The translations under genes and the position numbers were made by a program. A DNA stretch of 64,000 nt, from positions 85,814 to 149,813 of the forward strand of contig NW_013546987.1 in NCBI RefSeq assembly GCF_000711695.1, given 5' to 3'. Positions 11,388-26,400 of this stretch are shown here, piece after piece; the first letter of the stretch is position 1, and the number at the start of each line of letters is the position of its first letter. A model generated the notes under the pieces. It was given only the letters and a program-made list of their open reading frames with translations, searched no databases and was not told the DNA's origin. This stretch comes from Tilletiaria anomala UBC 951 (taxonomy: Eukaryota > Basidiomycota > Exobasidiomycetes > Georgefischeriales > Tilletiariaceae).

Positions 11388-14163
11388 ATGCTCACTGCGA
11401 GATCTCCAACACTCTTCACAGTCTCTATACGACGCGCCTTCAAAGTGAATACGGTGCGCACAGCGATATCTTCCTTGCCAAGAGGTCCTGCCCTGCCATC
11501 TTCTTGTCATCCATTCATCCCAGTGACGATCGAGATGACTTCGACGGCAGCGGCGAGCACCAAGGCCATGCAGCCGCCATGGCACCAGCCGAGAAGCAGC
11601 GGGCCAGAGCCAGTGCTGCACGTTTACAATTCGCTGACCAGGAGCAAGGTGCCGTTTGTGTCCATGCGGCCCAAGCAAGTGACGTGGTACAATTGTGGAC
11701 CTACCGTATACGACGCGAGTCATATGGGGCATGCCAGAAACTACGTGACGCAGGACATCATCAAGCGCATTTTGCGAGACTACTTCGGCTATGATATCCA
11801 TTTCGTCATGAATATCACAGACATCGATGACAAGATCATCCTCCGTGCACGTCAGTTTCACCTGCTCAAGGAATACCAATCACAACACCCAACTCTCTCT
11901 TCGCCATTGCTACTAGACATCCGAGAAGCATGGCAGATTTTCTTGGACAAAACGATTGGCAAGCTGGCTCCGCCACCAGGTCGGTTGGAAAACGAGCAGC
12001 TGCAAGAAGGCTCGCTCGCGATGGCAGAGGCGAAATTCGAGGAGGTCAGCCGGCTGGCTAAAGATGAGAAGTGGCTAAGAGAGGCAGCAGAGAAGGAGCC
12101 CAAGTTTGGCATGTGGCTGAATGCTCTGGTGAGCGAGCTGGTCATGGAGCTTGAGGGCTTTACACTGATTGCACCTCGTGTTATCTCCAGAACACCTCCC
12201 GGCAAGCGCAGCTCGCCGCCGCCATGTCGGTGGCTGCCAAATCGGACGAATCCTCAGCAGATCTCATCACCGCCTCTGCAGATGTGCTTGCCCCATGGCT
12301 CGACGCGTCATATGGCTCAGGCGTCACAGATCCCGGCATCTTTAGAGAGCTGGCCGCGAAATGGGAGACTGAGTTCTTCAAGGACATGGCGCGCTTGAAT
12401 GTCGAGCGTCCGACGACTCTGACCCGCGTCAGCGAGTATCTCCCGGAGGTTGTAGACTTTGTTGAGAAGATCATCAAGCGGGGCTACGCCTACGCAGACG
12501 GGGGCGTTGGCGGAGAGGAGAGCAAGCGCAACGTCTGGTTCGACACGAAAGCTTTTGATGGTGCAAAGGAACCTGGAGATGCAGATGGGAGCGCGGCCAG
12601 CGGGCTAATGGATGGCGAGCGCTCTGGCTTCGCTCATTCGTATGCCAAGCTGGCGCCCTGGAGCAAGGGAAACAGAGAGCTGCTCGAAGAGGGCGAAGGC
12701 TCACTATCGACAAGTGCAGCCACGACACAAGGCAAGCGATCACCGGCTGACTTTGCGCTATGGAAAGCTAGCAAACCGGGGGAACCTGCATGGCCGTCAC
12801 CATGGGGGCCGGGGCGACCGGGATGGCACATTGAGTGCTCCGTCATGGCGTCCGCCGTGCTGGGCCCGCGGATCGACATTCACAGCGGCGGCGTCGACCT
12901 GATGTTTCCACACCACGATAATGAGATTGCGCAAAGCGAGGCACACCATGGCTGCCGACAGTGGATCAACTACTTCTTGCACACGGGTCATCTGCACATC
13001 GAAGGCTTGAAGATGTCTAAATCGCTCAAGAACTTCATCTCGATCGACGACGCACTGCGGAGATACTCTGCGCGCCAGCTTCGTCTCGCCTTTCTCTTCC
13101 AGGCCTGGAACAGCAAGATGGACTTTAGGGAGAGCGCCATGGCAGAGGTGCGGAATGCGGAGAGCACGTTCAACAACTTCTTCTCGATGATCAAGGCACA
13201 CCTACAAGCTGCCGCCTCACGCGGGCTCGCATACTCGGATGGCAAGAACTATTACCATGAGCCGGAGACGAAGCTGATGGCAACGTTCATTGACGCGCAG
13301 GATGCGTTCCGCAGAGCCATGTGTGATAATTTTGACACGCCGGCGGGCGTGCAGGTGTTGCTCGACCTCGTCAGCAAGGTCAATGTCTACGAGCGGAGTA
13401 CGAAGCGCAGCGATCTGGAATTCAGCGTGCTGGAGGCACCAGCGAGATGGGTTGGAGAAATGCTCAGGATGCTCGGGCTCGGTGCGGGTCCAAAACATGA
13501 ACGCGATATCAGCTGGGGCTCTGACGCGGCTGGTGCCGAGGCGAGTTTTGGTTCACAAGACGTGAGTGCCTGTCAGTACGCTGAAGTGGCTTGTGACTAA
13601 TGCGAGCTCCTTTGGCTTCTCGCTGCCTCGGAACACGCCAGCGCGAGACGATCCTCGCACCATACCTCCAGATCCTTGCCGGTTTCCGAGACGAAATGCG
13701 CAAGCTTTCGCGCTCAGAAGCGCCGCACGCGGCCTTCCTGGCGCTGGCGGACAAGCTGCGCGACGTCGATCTTGCGCAGCGAGGCGTCGCACTCGAGGAC
13801 CAGGAAGACGGGACATCGCTGGTCAAGTTCGTCCCCGCAGAGCAGCTTCTTGCTGCACGGGCTGAGAAGGAGAAGGCAGCTGCGGACAAAGAACGTAGGA
13901 AGCGCGAGAACCAGGAGCGCGAGCGTGTGCGACGCCTCGAGCAGCTAGAGAAGGGGCGCTACGCGCCTGATGCCATGTTCCGGGACAGCCCCATGTATCA
14001 GGGCCAGTTTGGCGCATTCGACGACGGCGGCATGCCGATGAAGGATGCCAAAGGGGAGGAGCTGAGCAAAGGAAAGAGGAAGGCGCTGGAGAAAGAGCGC
14101 AAGGCGCAGGATAAGCTGCACCAGGCTTTCCTCGATGCGAGGGACAAGGGCGAGATCCAGTAG
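11388..14163 (+). CDS. CRS1: Cysteinyl-tRNA synthetase, probably dual-targeted
   Basis: Charges tRNA-Cys. Exons 11388-12128, 12191-13561 and 13642-14163 give 877 aa from the first ATG, or 828 aa from the in-frame ATG at 11535. The first 49 residues ([20 protein letters not shown] onward) are basic, hydroxylated and free of acidic residues until the end, like a mitochondrial presequence. The first ATG sits in a weak context (ttcATGc) and the second in a better one (gagATGa), fitting leaky scanning to make both forms. Class I motifs: [17 protein letters not shown] (HIGH), Zn ligands in HIECSVMAS and [11 protein letters not shown], and [11 protein letters not shown] (KMSKS). The C-terminus is a long charged coiled coil ([20 protein letters not shown]), as in other eukaryotic cytosolic enzymes. 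No second CysRS is in the window. Confidence 0.94.
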
Positions 14164-14870
14164 CTGTAGGGCAGACGCCATGGAAATAGATCATCATTAG
14201 GACACAGCGTCCATCATCATCATCTCTGTGCACCATTGCCGCTCATCCTTGAGCCTTGGCGAAGCACTTGGACACGGTATGCTTCGCTCGTCCATTGCAT
14301 GCGATCCTGCGAGGATGTGAGGGGTCTCCACCAACGCATTGAGCTGTGAACCCACCTTGCTTTGGCGCCGCTGAGTTAGGGTTATTATCAAACCCAGGAG
14401 AAGAGAAGAAAGAATAGAATGCCATCAGTTTGCGCAGCAGCGGAGCAGTGCGTGTGTGAGTGCGTGCGGGTGGATGGGTGGGTGGGTGTGAACATTGATC
14501 AGAGCACTGCAGCAGTGTCTTTCCACTGAAAGAGCGCCAGCGCGTGTGCCCGTGCGCACTGCTCCAGTGCTCCATGTTCGGCGCCCGCCCGCCCGCCAGC
14601 CAGCCAGTCAGCCAAAAGTTCCTTCCCTCGTCTGTCTCACTGTGTTCGTTCGCTGCTGCTGCCCGGCCTGCCCCGGCTCATCCCGCCGCGTCTGCGCATC
14701 TCCCTTCCACTCCTTCTGCTTTCCTCCTCGTCCTCTTGTCCCATCTGATCCCCTCTCATCCTTCCTGGCTTGGTTACAAGTGCTCCTCAGTCGTAGTACT
14801 CCACGCTCACGATTACAGGAAAAGGCACAGCCGTATCCGATCCACCCCCTCCGCCCTCGCCTCACAAGCC
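14164..14870. promoter_or_regulatory. CRS1 3' flank and ATP2 promoter / 5' UTR
   Basis: 707 bp. Holds a TGGG-rich tract (14470-14490), a CCCG/CCAG tract (14583-14612) and a long pyrimidine-rich stretch (about 14620-14770) typical of strongly expressed fungal promoters. An in-frame ATG at 14574 precedes the ATP2 start with no stop between, so a transcript starting early could extend the protein; the conserved presequence argues for the start at 14871. Confidence 0.45.
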
Positions 14871-17027
<2,157 letters not shown>

Positions 17028-17779
17028 TCCGTCCCATGCATGACGATTGCGCTGCGAGCATATCAAAATACCACCCTCCTGCAAAATGAAACAACCGAAC
17101 CGAACAGAAGTTGACTTGAAGCTTGTTTCGAGATCAGCTTGAACCCGACTACCTGTAGAGAAGAAGACTGGCTGCACCTGTCTTTTGCCCTTTGAAAGAG
17201 ATCGATGTTACAGTCTTTTGATTCAAAACAGTGCGCAGTGAGGCTGTGAGAGAGAAAATGAGCAAGGTTGCTTGTGCTTGTCCTATGAAAAGGGTGTGGG
17301 ACAATATGCACCGTGACAGACAGGAGCGGGAATCAGTTGGAATTGAGGATCATGCGCGATCTGCGATGAATAGACGAAGCTTGAGGCTGAGGCCATATCT
17401 GCTATTCTACACGAATTCAAGTTTGCAGGAGCATTAGCGCACGCGATCTTTCGTTACGCACGCCTTCGCCTTTGGATGGAATGACCAAGTGTGATGTTAT
17501 CGCAACTTGCGACAGCCCATCCGTCTCAGTGTGCATAAGTCGAGACTAGGGTGGAACAAAAATACCCAGAGGCTGGATCCACTGGACAAAGAGTTGGTGC
17601 GCGTGCATATATCTTCGGTTTTCCTCTGACGATGCCAAAGACGAGCAAGTTACAACGCTAGGCTATATATGCGGGTTGAGCAGGAGAAATCAGTTCAGAA
17701 TAAGGGTATAGCGTCCCATCAGCACGGTGCATCATTTTGCAATACGCCTGCGCGGACGAGACCACAGCTGTCCTACTCA
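17028..17779. other. Convergent 3' flank, ATP2 / PRE8
   Basis: 752 bp between two facing stop codons. Only short open frames without domains. No RNA gene recognised. Confidence 0.5.
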
Positions 17780-18831
17780 CTAATCCTTGATCTCGCTCTC
17801 GCTCAGCTTCCGGAAGCTCGGCAGCTGCACCTCTGATCCAGGTACGTTGGCGAGCGTGTTTTCGCCAATGATACCGATCTCGATCGTCTTTTCGGTCATC
17901 TGCCCTTCGAAGCCTTCCTTGAGCGTCAGCAGCGCCGTGTGAATCGCATCTTCTAACGAGATGTCATCGTTGTATCTAGGCCATTCGAAACAGCGGCACG
18001 CAACAAAGAGAAGAGACGAGAATAGTAAAGCCGATCAGTCTTGCATGCTCGTCCTGACAAAGCATGAGACCAAGGGAATGGCAGAGTAACTATGCGAGTA
18101 CGCACCTCTTCTCCAGGAAAGTCTTGGCGTTGGTCATGTTCTTGCCCATTGCGCTTGCCTTCCACATGAAGTAAGATCCGGAGGGGTCTACTTGATACAG
18201 GGATGGGCCGCGGACCTTGTCAAAGCCGGCGATGAGCAGTGACACGCCAAATGGACGGACTCCTCTGCAGCCGACAAATACAACGGTATGAACGGTGAGC
18301 TCAACTTGGCCTATGACGTGTCGCAAAGCAGGACTCCTGACTCACCCGCTCTGAGTAGCCTCTTGCATGACAGTCGCGACTTCCTGCACCAGCACGCGAG
18401 TTGGTGGGTATTCGCCGTAGATCTTCCAGTAGGCCTGCGCAGACTTCCTCGCCTTTGCGACCAGCACCCTGAAATCCGGGCCCATGCCGCTGTACACCAT
18501 GCCGATGTTAGGGCAGATCAAGCTGACCTTCTCTAAGGCCGAGTCATCTACCAGGGGAGACGGCATGCGTTTTTCTGTCGCGATAACGATGGCATTTGTG
18601 GCTGCCCCGTTGCATGAGAAATGACCATCAGTAACACAGAACACAGGGCAATCGCAAGCGAGCCCAGCGAGAGCGCATGTCACGATGTGCTTTGCACACA
18701 CCTTTGATGCCTAACGAAGTGGCACCAGCCGACACTGCCGCAAGCGCATGTTCGATCTGTACGAGCTTGCCAGACGGGGAGAAGGTGGTGAGGGAGAAGC
18801 TGTATGCTCCTTCTCCAGCTCCGGCTGACAT
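17780..18831 (-). CDS. PRE8: 20S proteasome subunit alpha2
   Basis: Structural subunit of the alpha ring that gates the proteasome core. Exons 18702-18831, 18346-18601, 18106-18264 and 17780-17975 give 246 aa. Diagnostic blocks: [20 protein letters not shown] (the alpha-ring N-terminal signature of alpha2), [50 protein letters not shown], and [17 protein letters not shown]. The ending [14 protein letters not shown] is the usual alpha2 C-terminus. All four exons are needed; no single open frame covers the protein. It faces ISU1 head-to-head (501 bp). Confidence 0.96.
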
Positions 18832-19332
18832 GCTGGCGAAGCGCTTCTAAATAAGCCGCCTGACCAACTTTGAACGTTCTTTGCGTAGGTATATCTTTCT
18901 TCCACGGTGTGCTCGAGATCGAGCGGCCTAGATGAGTGGAATCAAGGTTATCGTGCAGGTCCCAGGGGCCACGTCTTCGTTACCACTGGCGATGCATTCG
19001 AGGAGCCGGGAGCTTGTTTCATGGTACCTGCGCGTGGTGTGAGGGGACGCGGCCTCCAGAGCACATCTCTCGGCCGACAGAGCAAAGTCACGTGCCGCTT
19101 CCTTGTCGGCGATTGACAGCACTCCGCCGCACCTTGCGAGGCAGACACAGTGCCTGGTTCGAAGCCCAATGAAAGACGCCTGGGCTTCCCTATCTGATTC
19201 GGGCAGCAGGTTAGCTGTGCAAATTGGGGGCGTCAGTGATATATCCTCTCCCTCGTGCATATAACTTCAGCCGCTTCCAGTGCCACTAGCTCCAGGTCAT
19301 CCTAGCAACAAAGTAAGAAGAGTATATTCATC
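18832..19332. promoter_or_regulatory. Divergent promoter region, PRE8 / ISU1
   Basis: 501 bp between start codons. I see no clear proteasome-type control element and no tRNA, although the GGTTCGAAGCC string near 19157 superficially resembles a B box. Confidence 0.35.
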
Positions 19333-20161
19333 ATGCTCAAACAAGGACTCACGACCATTGCGCGCTCGAGCGTACAGGCCAGTGGCAGCAGGGCGCTGTT
19401 CACCAGCGCCGCAGCCGCCACTTCTTCGATTTTGACCGGGTCAGCCGCTCGTCCTCCTCTCAGATTAGCCGCTGTCGCACCCAGGGTGGCAAACAGGGCG
19501 TACCACGCGAAGGTCATTGACCACGTAAGTAATGTGCTGTCCTCACAGCCTCAGAAGGGTCGGCAGTGTTATTGACCGACATTTGTTCGCCTTTTCTCGC
19601 TACTTTTCTTGCCCGTCAACAGTACGAGAACCCAAGAAATGTGAGTTTCTGAACCTGCGCAGTTTCTACTGCTTCCGGCTTTCGCCTTGCGAGGTCACTT
19701 GAGAGAAATGCTGATTACCATCTTTCCAATAGGTTGGATCATTCAACAAGGCAGATGCAGATGTCGGCATCGGTCTCGTCGGCGCACCAGCCTGTGGCGA
19801 CGTGATGAAGTTGAGCATCAAGGTTGATGAGAACGGCATCATCTCAGATGTGCGCTTCAAGACCTTCGGCTGCGGCTCCGCAATCGCATCGTCTTCGTAC
19901 ATGACTGAGCGCGTCAAGGGCATGACTCTTGAGCAAGCTGGCGCCATCAAGAACACCGAGATTGCCAAGGAGCTGAGCTTGCCGCCTGTCAAGCTGCACT
20001 GCTCGATGTTGGCGGAGGATGCGATCAAAAGCGCTATCAAAAATTACAAGTCCAAGCGGGAGGCGACGGGCAACAAGGCACCGGGGCATATCGACGTCAC
20101 GCAGTCTGCGGCTACCAGCGAGACCTCCACCTCTGTCCACGTAGGCTCAGGCGCCGCGTGA
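19333..20161 (+). CDS. ISU1: Mitochondrial iron-sulfur cluster scaffold ISU1
   Basis: Scaffold on which Nfs1/Isd11 builds Fe-S clusters in the mitochondrial matrix. Exons 19333-19524, 19623-19640 and 19733-20161 give 212 aa. The first exon is a long Arg/Ser/Ala presequence ending AYHAKVIDH. Exon 2 is only 18 nt and encodes YENPRN, part of the invariant HYENPRNVGS motif. The three cluster-binding Cys are present in GAPACGDVMKL, TFGCGSAIASS and KLHCSMLAEDAI, and the Hsp70-binding LPPVK is intact. A C-terminal ~40-residue tail rich in Ser/Thr/Ala extends past the usual end. Likely works with the downstream pathway that CIA2 serves. Confidence 0.96.
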
Positions 20162-20477
20162 GTCACGCAACATTCACTCGCTGCTATCGGGACTGTAGGT
20201 TGTGTCCTCTTCGCACTCCTTGCTTCTCTGGTATTCCTGCAAAAGGTCTGCGGACGCGCGCACCATCGTGCGTCTCCTCCACCCCAAAAATCCGAGCTAT
20301 TTGGATCTAGTTGTCCGCATCGTCGTTGGTTCATGAGAATTCTCATTGGGTGCGCGGGCGACCTTCAGCAGCTTGAAAGGTCACCTCACCTTGTACAATA
20401 CAGGTTCTACTAAGGCATCATTGCATTCTGTTGAGATCATCCGCCTTGGAGTGATCTGTGCCGCATATCTACGTCCT
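20162..20477. other. Convergent 3' flank, ISU1 / LAA1
   Basis: 316 bp between facing stop codons; no gene seen. Confidence 0.5.
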
Positions 20478-23400
20478 TCAACCGCTCCCAAAGCTACGCA
20501 ATGCGATTCCGGCTTTGGGCTTCACTGCCCCGCCCCTACCAGCGTGAGCGCCAGCGCCTGACAGTAATGCGCGTCGCACGCTGCTCTCCAGCAGCGATCG
20601 ACGCTGCTCGTCGAGACCCGCGGCCGCGACCTTGAAAGCGGCTGAATGCGTCGATGCGAGCGTTACGAGCTGCGAAACAGCAAAGCTGTGTGCTGCACTG
20701 GTGCTGTTGATGTCTTCCTCGTCTGAGCATAACAGCAGCAACGTGGGTACGACGGTTAGCATCAGTGCGGGATCTGTCATAGAGATATGGGAATCAATCA
20801 GCAATCCGCTCACTACTGGCACGTCGGCACAAAGAAACACTTACGAATTGAGCTCGGGAGTGTCCCGAACAGGCCCATGATCACCCTGATTTCCTCGCCC
20901 ACCAAGGCCAGCTTGTCATCATGCTTGTCCGTTGTGGCACGAAGCTCCTCCGCTCTCCGAGCTACGCCACTTATCAGCCCAGCGAGAAGCTGCCCAGCAC
21001 AGTAGCGTATAGCCACATTTGACCGGCCGCTTGCAAGCAGGATGGAGCGCGCGCACGTGGAGGCCGTCAGGGAGATCTCGCCGTCGTCCGTTGATATCCT
21101 GTGACTGATCAGATATGTGTACTCTTCCAATACTGCTCGACTCAATGTGATAGAGCTGGGAAGTGCCGTGACTACGACAGTCAGAGCGAGAAGATTGGCC
21201 TTTGTGAGACGAGTAGCAAGCGCCGCTGAACGTGAGCGCATGTTGTTGATCGTTTCAACAGCCCTCGAAGTGAGGCCGTGCACGGCCTTTTGGAGCGAGC
21301 CGAGGTTGCCGGATGGCAAATGCTCGCAAAGAGCTTTGAGGGAAGGGAGGGTCGGTGTGATGAGATCGACGTCGATGAGCTCGTCGCGCAAAAGATCTGC
21401 GTGATAGTAACGTCAGGGTCAATATTGCTTCAGCGGAGACGTGCCACGACACAAAGCCTCACCAGAGTAAAGATGCACCAAAATCGCAAGCAAGTCGTTC
21501 CTCTTGCTCTCTTCGTGCAAATCCGAAATCTCCAAGGCGGAAGAAAAAGCGAAAGTGAACAGTTTCGCCTTCTCCAATGTAGTACCAGGAGCGGAGCGAC
21601 ACCTATCAATCACGTAGAGTGATGATCGCAGACACTTGTTGACCATCTCCCTATTCTGGATCCGGCCGCCGTAGCTGGCAATCAGCGTTGAGAGCATTTG
21701 CATGACACCGATCTGCACAGTGACCGACTCGGTCATGATCATCCTGTGGCACAAGGCAGAGAGCTCATCGAAGAGAGCCTCGTCGAGCAATGCGGAGCCG
21801 GCATACTTAGCGTGACTGAGGCTTTGGAGCGTTTGCAAAGCGACGCGCTTGACCCGGGCTTCCAGCATCGAGTCCTTCCAAGAGGAAGTGGAAGCGAGAA
21901 TTTCGAAGGCAAGCCCGTATATGAGGAAGAAGAAGCTGGAAGGCTCTTCGCTAGCAGCGTCATTTTTGTCCTTGTCGGAGTCGGGGCCAATCTCGAGCAG
22001 CTGGGCTTCGTCCGAACGCATGACCACCGAGAAAGCGTGCAACACCCGCCACCATGATGTCTCAAAGTACGGCAGCACCACCTCCCGGGAGAGGCCAGCA
22101 TATTGCGAGTCGAGAGCTGCGCTGAAGTTCATGCCAACGGTTGTTCGGCCAAGAGCAGCTGAGTGGACGTCTGTACTGTGCAACCGAGCGTACTCGCGTA
22201 GCAAAGCCGTCCAAGAGGGTACGAGGACGCTGGCGTGCGGCTTGACAATTTTGTCCAGGTAGTCATGCGATCCGCATGCTAGGTAGAGCTCCGCCCATGC
22301 CGTAAAGACCGCAACTTTGAGCATGACGCTTGCGTTTGGGGTCAGATTCTGAACATCGCCGAGGCTGGACATATACACTTGCTGCGAGGCCTCTAGGGCC
22401 GCCACCAACTGTTTGAGGATGCGTCCCATACCGGCAGTGTCCTTGATGATGCCTGAGCCCACGAAAGAGGCGCAGACTTGCACGGCGGATGCTAGCACTT
22501 CCGGGGTGCTGTCCAGTGTAAAGGCAGGCATCAGTGCGGAGGAGATCGGCGCTTGATGTTGTTCAAGCATGAGGGCCTCCGGAAAGTCGGGGTCTGGTGT
22601 CAGCTTGAAGTTTTCCACAACGTCTCGAAGTAAGACTAGCCCTTCTTGACGTATGTCCGTATTTGAAGCAGTGCTAGCTATGAAAGCCATTTTGATCAGG
22701 TCTGTCACTCGGTTGGACATCAAGAATGCCCCTTCAGTGGGCGGACTGCGGAAATGCTCCAAACGCCCCGCATTGCGCAATGTCAGGAAAATCTCATGTA
22801 CGCACTGCAGAGCAAATAGCCTTGTTCTCCAGCGGCTGGTCTGCGACGCTGCCCACGATGAGCCTCCGTCATCGATGCCGAGCGAAGCAGATTCCTCATC
22901 TTGCAATGCCGACGTCGTTGCTAGCGATGCGGTCGGCCGTGCACCCTTGTCAACTCCCTTTCCAGTTGAAATGATCCGCTGACAAAGATCAACCCAAGCG
23001 CGTGGATTCGCCGCCGCCGTCTGCCTCAGCCAGCTGAGTGTTACATCGCGCACCCCTTCCAGTAAGGGATCCTTGTCGAGCTCGGCAAAAAAGTCTTCAG
23101 CTAGGCGATCTCCGCCAACCTTGCTAATCGTCAAAGCGTCTTTCTGCACCAGCTGGTAGAGGGCGTTCATGGCACAGGCTTTAAACGGTCGTCGGGGGCT
23201 AACCAAGTGGCGACGCAGCTCGCCAATCCAATGGACTGTATCGATGTGTCCTGGCGCAAATAAGCTAAAGTGCTGGTACGCCTTGGTAGCTTCAATGACT
23301 ACGCCATCTTCTGTTTCGAGCTGCATTTCCGCCATCATAGCCAGCAATAATTCGCGAATCTTTGTACTGTCTGCGAGATCGGGCCCCAAGACTCCAAGCA

Positions 23401-26400
23401 TTGCATCGATGATGCGGCACATGGATTGGTGAGCCGGCAGATCTCCTCGTAGATTAACTGACCCGACACTTCCGCCTTCTGGTTCGTGCGTGTCTTGCAT
23501 GTAAAGCTTAACGAGCATGCCAAGGGTGGACGTCACGTATTGCGTATAGCTGAGACTGGCAGCTTCGACAACAGATTGCAATGCCTGGAGCGAGAAGTAG
23601 TGCACGGTTGGATGCGGATCGCGCGCCAGTGAAAACAACACATTCACAACCGTCTTGGTGAGCGGCCCTGCTGCCAAGCCGCCCAGAGAGGAATAGATGG
23701 AGCCAAAAGCGAGGGCACAGCCCGCTCGCGCATCTGGATCTCGATTGCTGACCACTTGATCGACAAGGAATTGGACTTGCACTGACGACAATTGAGAACC
23801 AGCAATGGCTGCGAAGCGGCCATATGCTTCGCTTGCAGCGTTTCTGGTCGCAGTGTCGGTGCTAAGTAGTCCAGTCTGCAAGATCTCGCGCATCACCGAA
23901 GAGACTTTCTCGTGGCTGAAACCGGTCGCTAAGCGTCCGTTGGCCGAGGGTGTTGCAGCAACACGTAGCGATCCGAGCAGCGCGGCCATCGCGTTGACTT
24001 GAACTGCCATCTGGCGGCCGGGGTTACGATCGAGACGCGGAGATCTGAGATAGGCTGCGATCCCCTCTAGAGCTGCAATCTGGGAGTTTCTCTGCTGGAA
24101 CGGGAAGAGCCGCGCAAAGACTTCTATAGAAGCATCCACAAGTGATGTCGATGCAGGTGCCGCCAGCGAGTCTTTTGATGGCAAGTAGATCAAAGCAATG
24201 TCATGCTCTGGAGCACCAAATACTGGCCTGTACTGTAAGTTGTCAAGCTCGGCTTCGCAAATGTCTCTGTTGAGCCGGCCCTTCCTAGAACGGGCGGGAG
24301 TCAATTGCACGCCTTGCCCGACGCTGCATGTATCTACGTCGATTGTGCAGCTGACACCGAAGGCATAGCCGTCTGCCAAACTCCAGACAGACGTAAAGTT
24401 CCCCGCGCTCGCAGAAATTGCGGCCTGTGTGGCACTCCCGATGTACCGGTCAGGTTCTGCAAAGGCCTTGAGGGCAACCATCAGGAGACCTGACTCGAGT
24501 GGCTCCATGGCTGGGTTCTCAGCAAGAACAGTAAAGCACTGCATGAGGCGTCGGCGCAGAAGAAATTCACGATCCAGCAATGTGAGCCCGCCAAGATGTA
24601 CGCCTGGAGTCTGCTCTTGGAGAAGGTTGGGATGCTGAGCTGAAAAAGCGTCGACGAATGCTAGCGCGTGGCTCAGTAGAGCTACGATCCGTCTGGAGGT
24701 GTCCAGATTGACCAGTTCCGAAGCATTGTGGAAGAGGAAGGATAGGATGCAGCCGAGTGTGCATTCTCGCACATGCAACAAGAAGCCCCACTCCGCTTCT
24801 GATCGGCCCGAATTGGATGATGCAGTGTCTTTTGAAGTAGGCTTTGGTAGCGCGTTGCGCCAGATTGTGAGCAGTTGTGATTGGTGCATGCGGACGAAAT
24901 TTGGTCCAAGTGACATTAGCGCACTTAAAAGCGTCCAGGCAACCTGGATTTGGACCGCAGAGACGTGCAAGTCATGGTTTCCTGAGTCCTTGAGAAGCTT
25001 AATGCTAAGGGAAAGCACCTCGACGCTGACGTCAAATGCTGTGTACAGCGGTCGCTTTGGTATCAGGCAGAGCACCGCAGCAAGACCACGAGCATGACCA
25101 TTTGCACTGCGCAAGAGTTCAACTCGTTGACTGCTAGAGCCGGTGACGAGCGCCTTGAGGTCCTTGTTCAACAGACTCAGCAGGTGGGTGATTGTGGAAG
25201 TGAGCTGCATGGGGTTGGCATCACAGTATGTGCGCAAGCAAAGGGCAGCACTCATCTGGACGGATAAGCTCGGGTGTGACGCGCACCGGATGAGTGGTGC
25301 ATATAGTGCATCTTGGACCTGCGGCGGAGTACTTCCAAGCTGAGTGAGAAGTCCGGTGCACTCGCTCAAGGCGACAGCCAGCGTGAACTTCGCGGGAGGG
25401 AAATGCCCAGGTGTCAAAGTGGGCCACCGCTTGATATATCCCGTACATATCTGTTGGATGGCCGCGACCTGACCCTGCTCTCCAAGCATCCTTTCGCCGA
25501 TGAATTCACGCAGGAGGATGCGCACCCCGCTGCGAAGAAATAGGAATTCGGTGCGCTGATTGTTGCTCCTCAGCATAGCTGGCATGTCCGCCGCAAAATG
25601 CTTGAAGATCAGCTCGTAATTGAGATGCACCCATTCAGCGCCTAGACGCGTTAGAAGAGCGGCATAAACGTCAAAGAGGGCAGCCTGCAGCTTTCTTGAG
25701 GTTGGGGACCGAAAATACGCTGTTGACAGTTGCTCAAACATGCCGGTCGGCGTCATCATCCGCCGGAACGTGCTTGCCTCCTCGGCCGATGTGGGGATTC
25801 CAATCTTGCCATCATCTACGTCGGCAACCGTGTCGCCCTTCTTCTTCTTTCCTGTAGATTTAGTTGCAGCGGTCGGAAGTGGCGCGCTCTCTTGTTGAGT
25901 CAACGCCAACGTCATTGCACACAGTTCGGAAACGACACGTTTAGTCGGAAAATCGGCTGTTTCGAGTGCCTTGAGCGCACATGCAAGAACAGCTTCAACC
26001 TCATTCCTGCTCGCCAAGTGCGTCGTTTGCTCGTTGAGAGTCATGATGCATTCTGCGTACCCTCTGACAACAGCACCTGCTTTGTCAGCCAGACCTTGAC
26101 GAAGGCTTCTGAGCATCTCTTTGCCAACCTGATCGCTGAGACTAGCAGAGCCTCTGCGTAGGACTTTTTTCAAGCAGAGCAGTGCATGGTACCGCAGAAT
26201 GACTGGGTTGAACGTTGATTTGGCCACTTGGAGCGCTGTGGTGACCAGATCGTTGAAGAGACTCATCACATGTTGTCCAAGCGCGCCAAATATCTCTCCT
26301 GTGACGTAAAATGCTGCAACGCGCCCCTCTTTCGCAAATGCGCCCTTGTAGACGGTTCCAATAGCAGCGCCAGTGGTAAGCTTCGCCGGGTCGTCCGAAC

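Noticed and set aside
19150-19165. tRNA B-box-like GGTTCGAAGCC
   Set aside because: No acceptor, D or anticodon arm can be folded around it on either strand.
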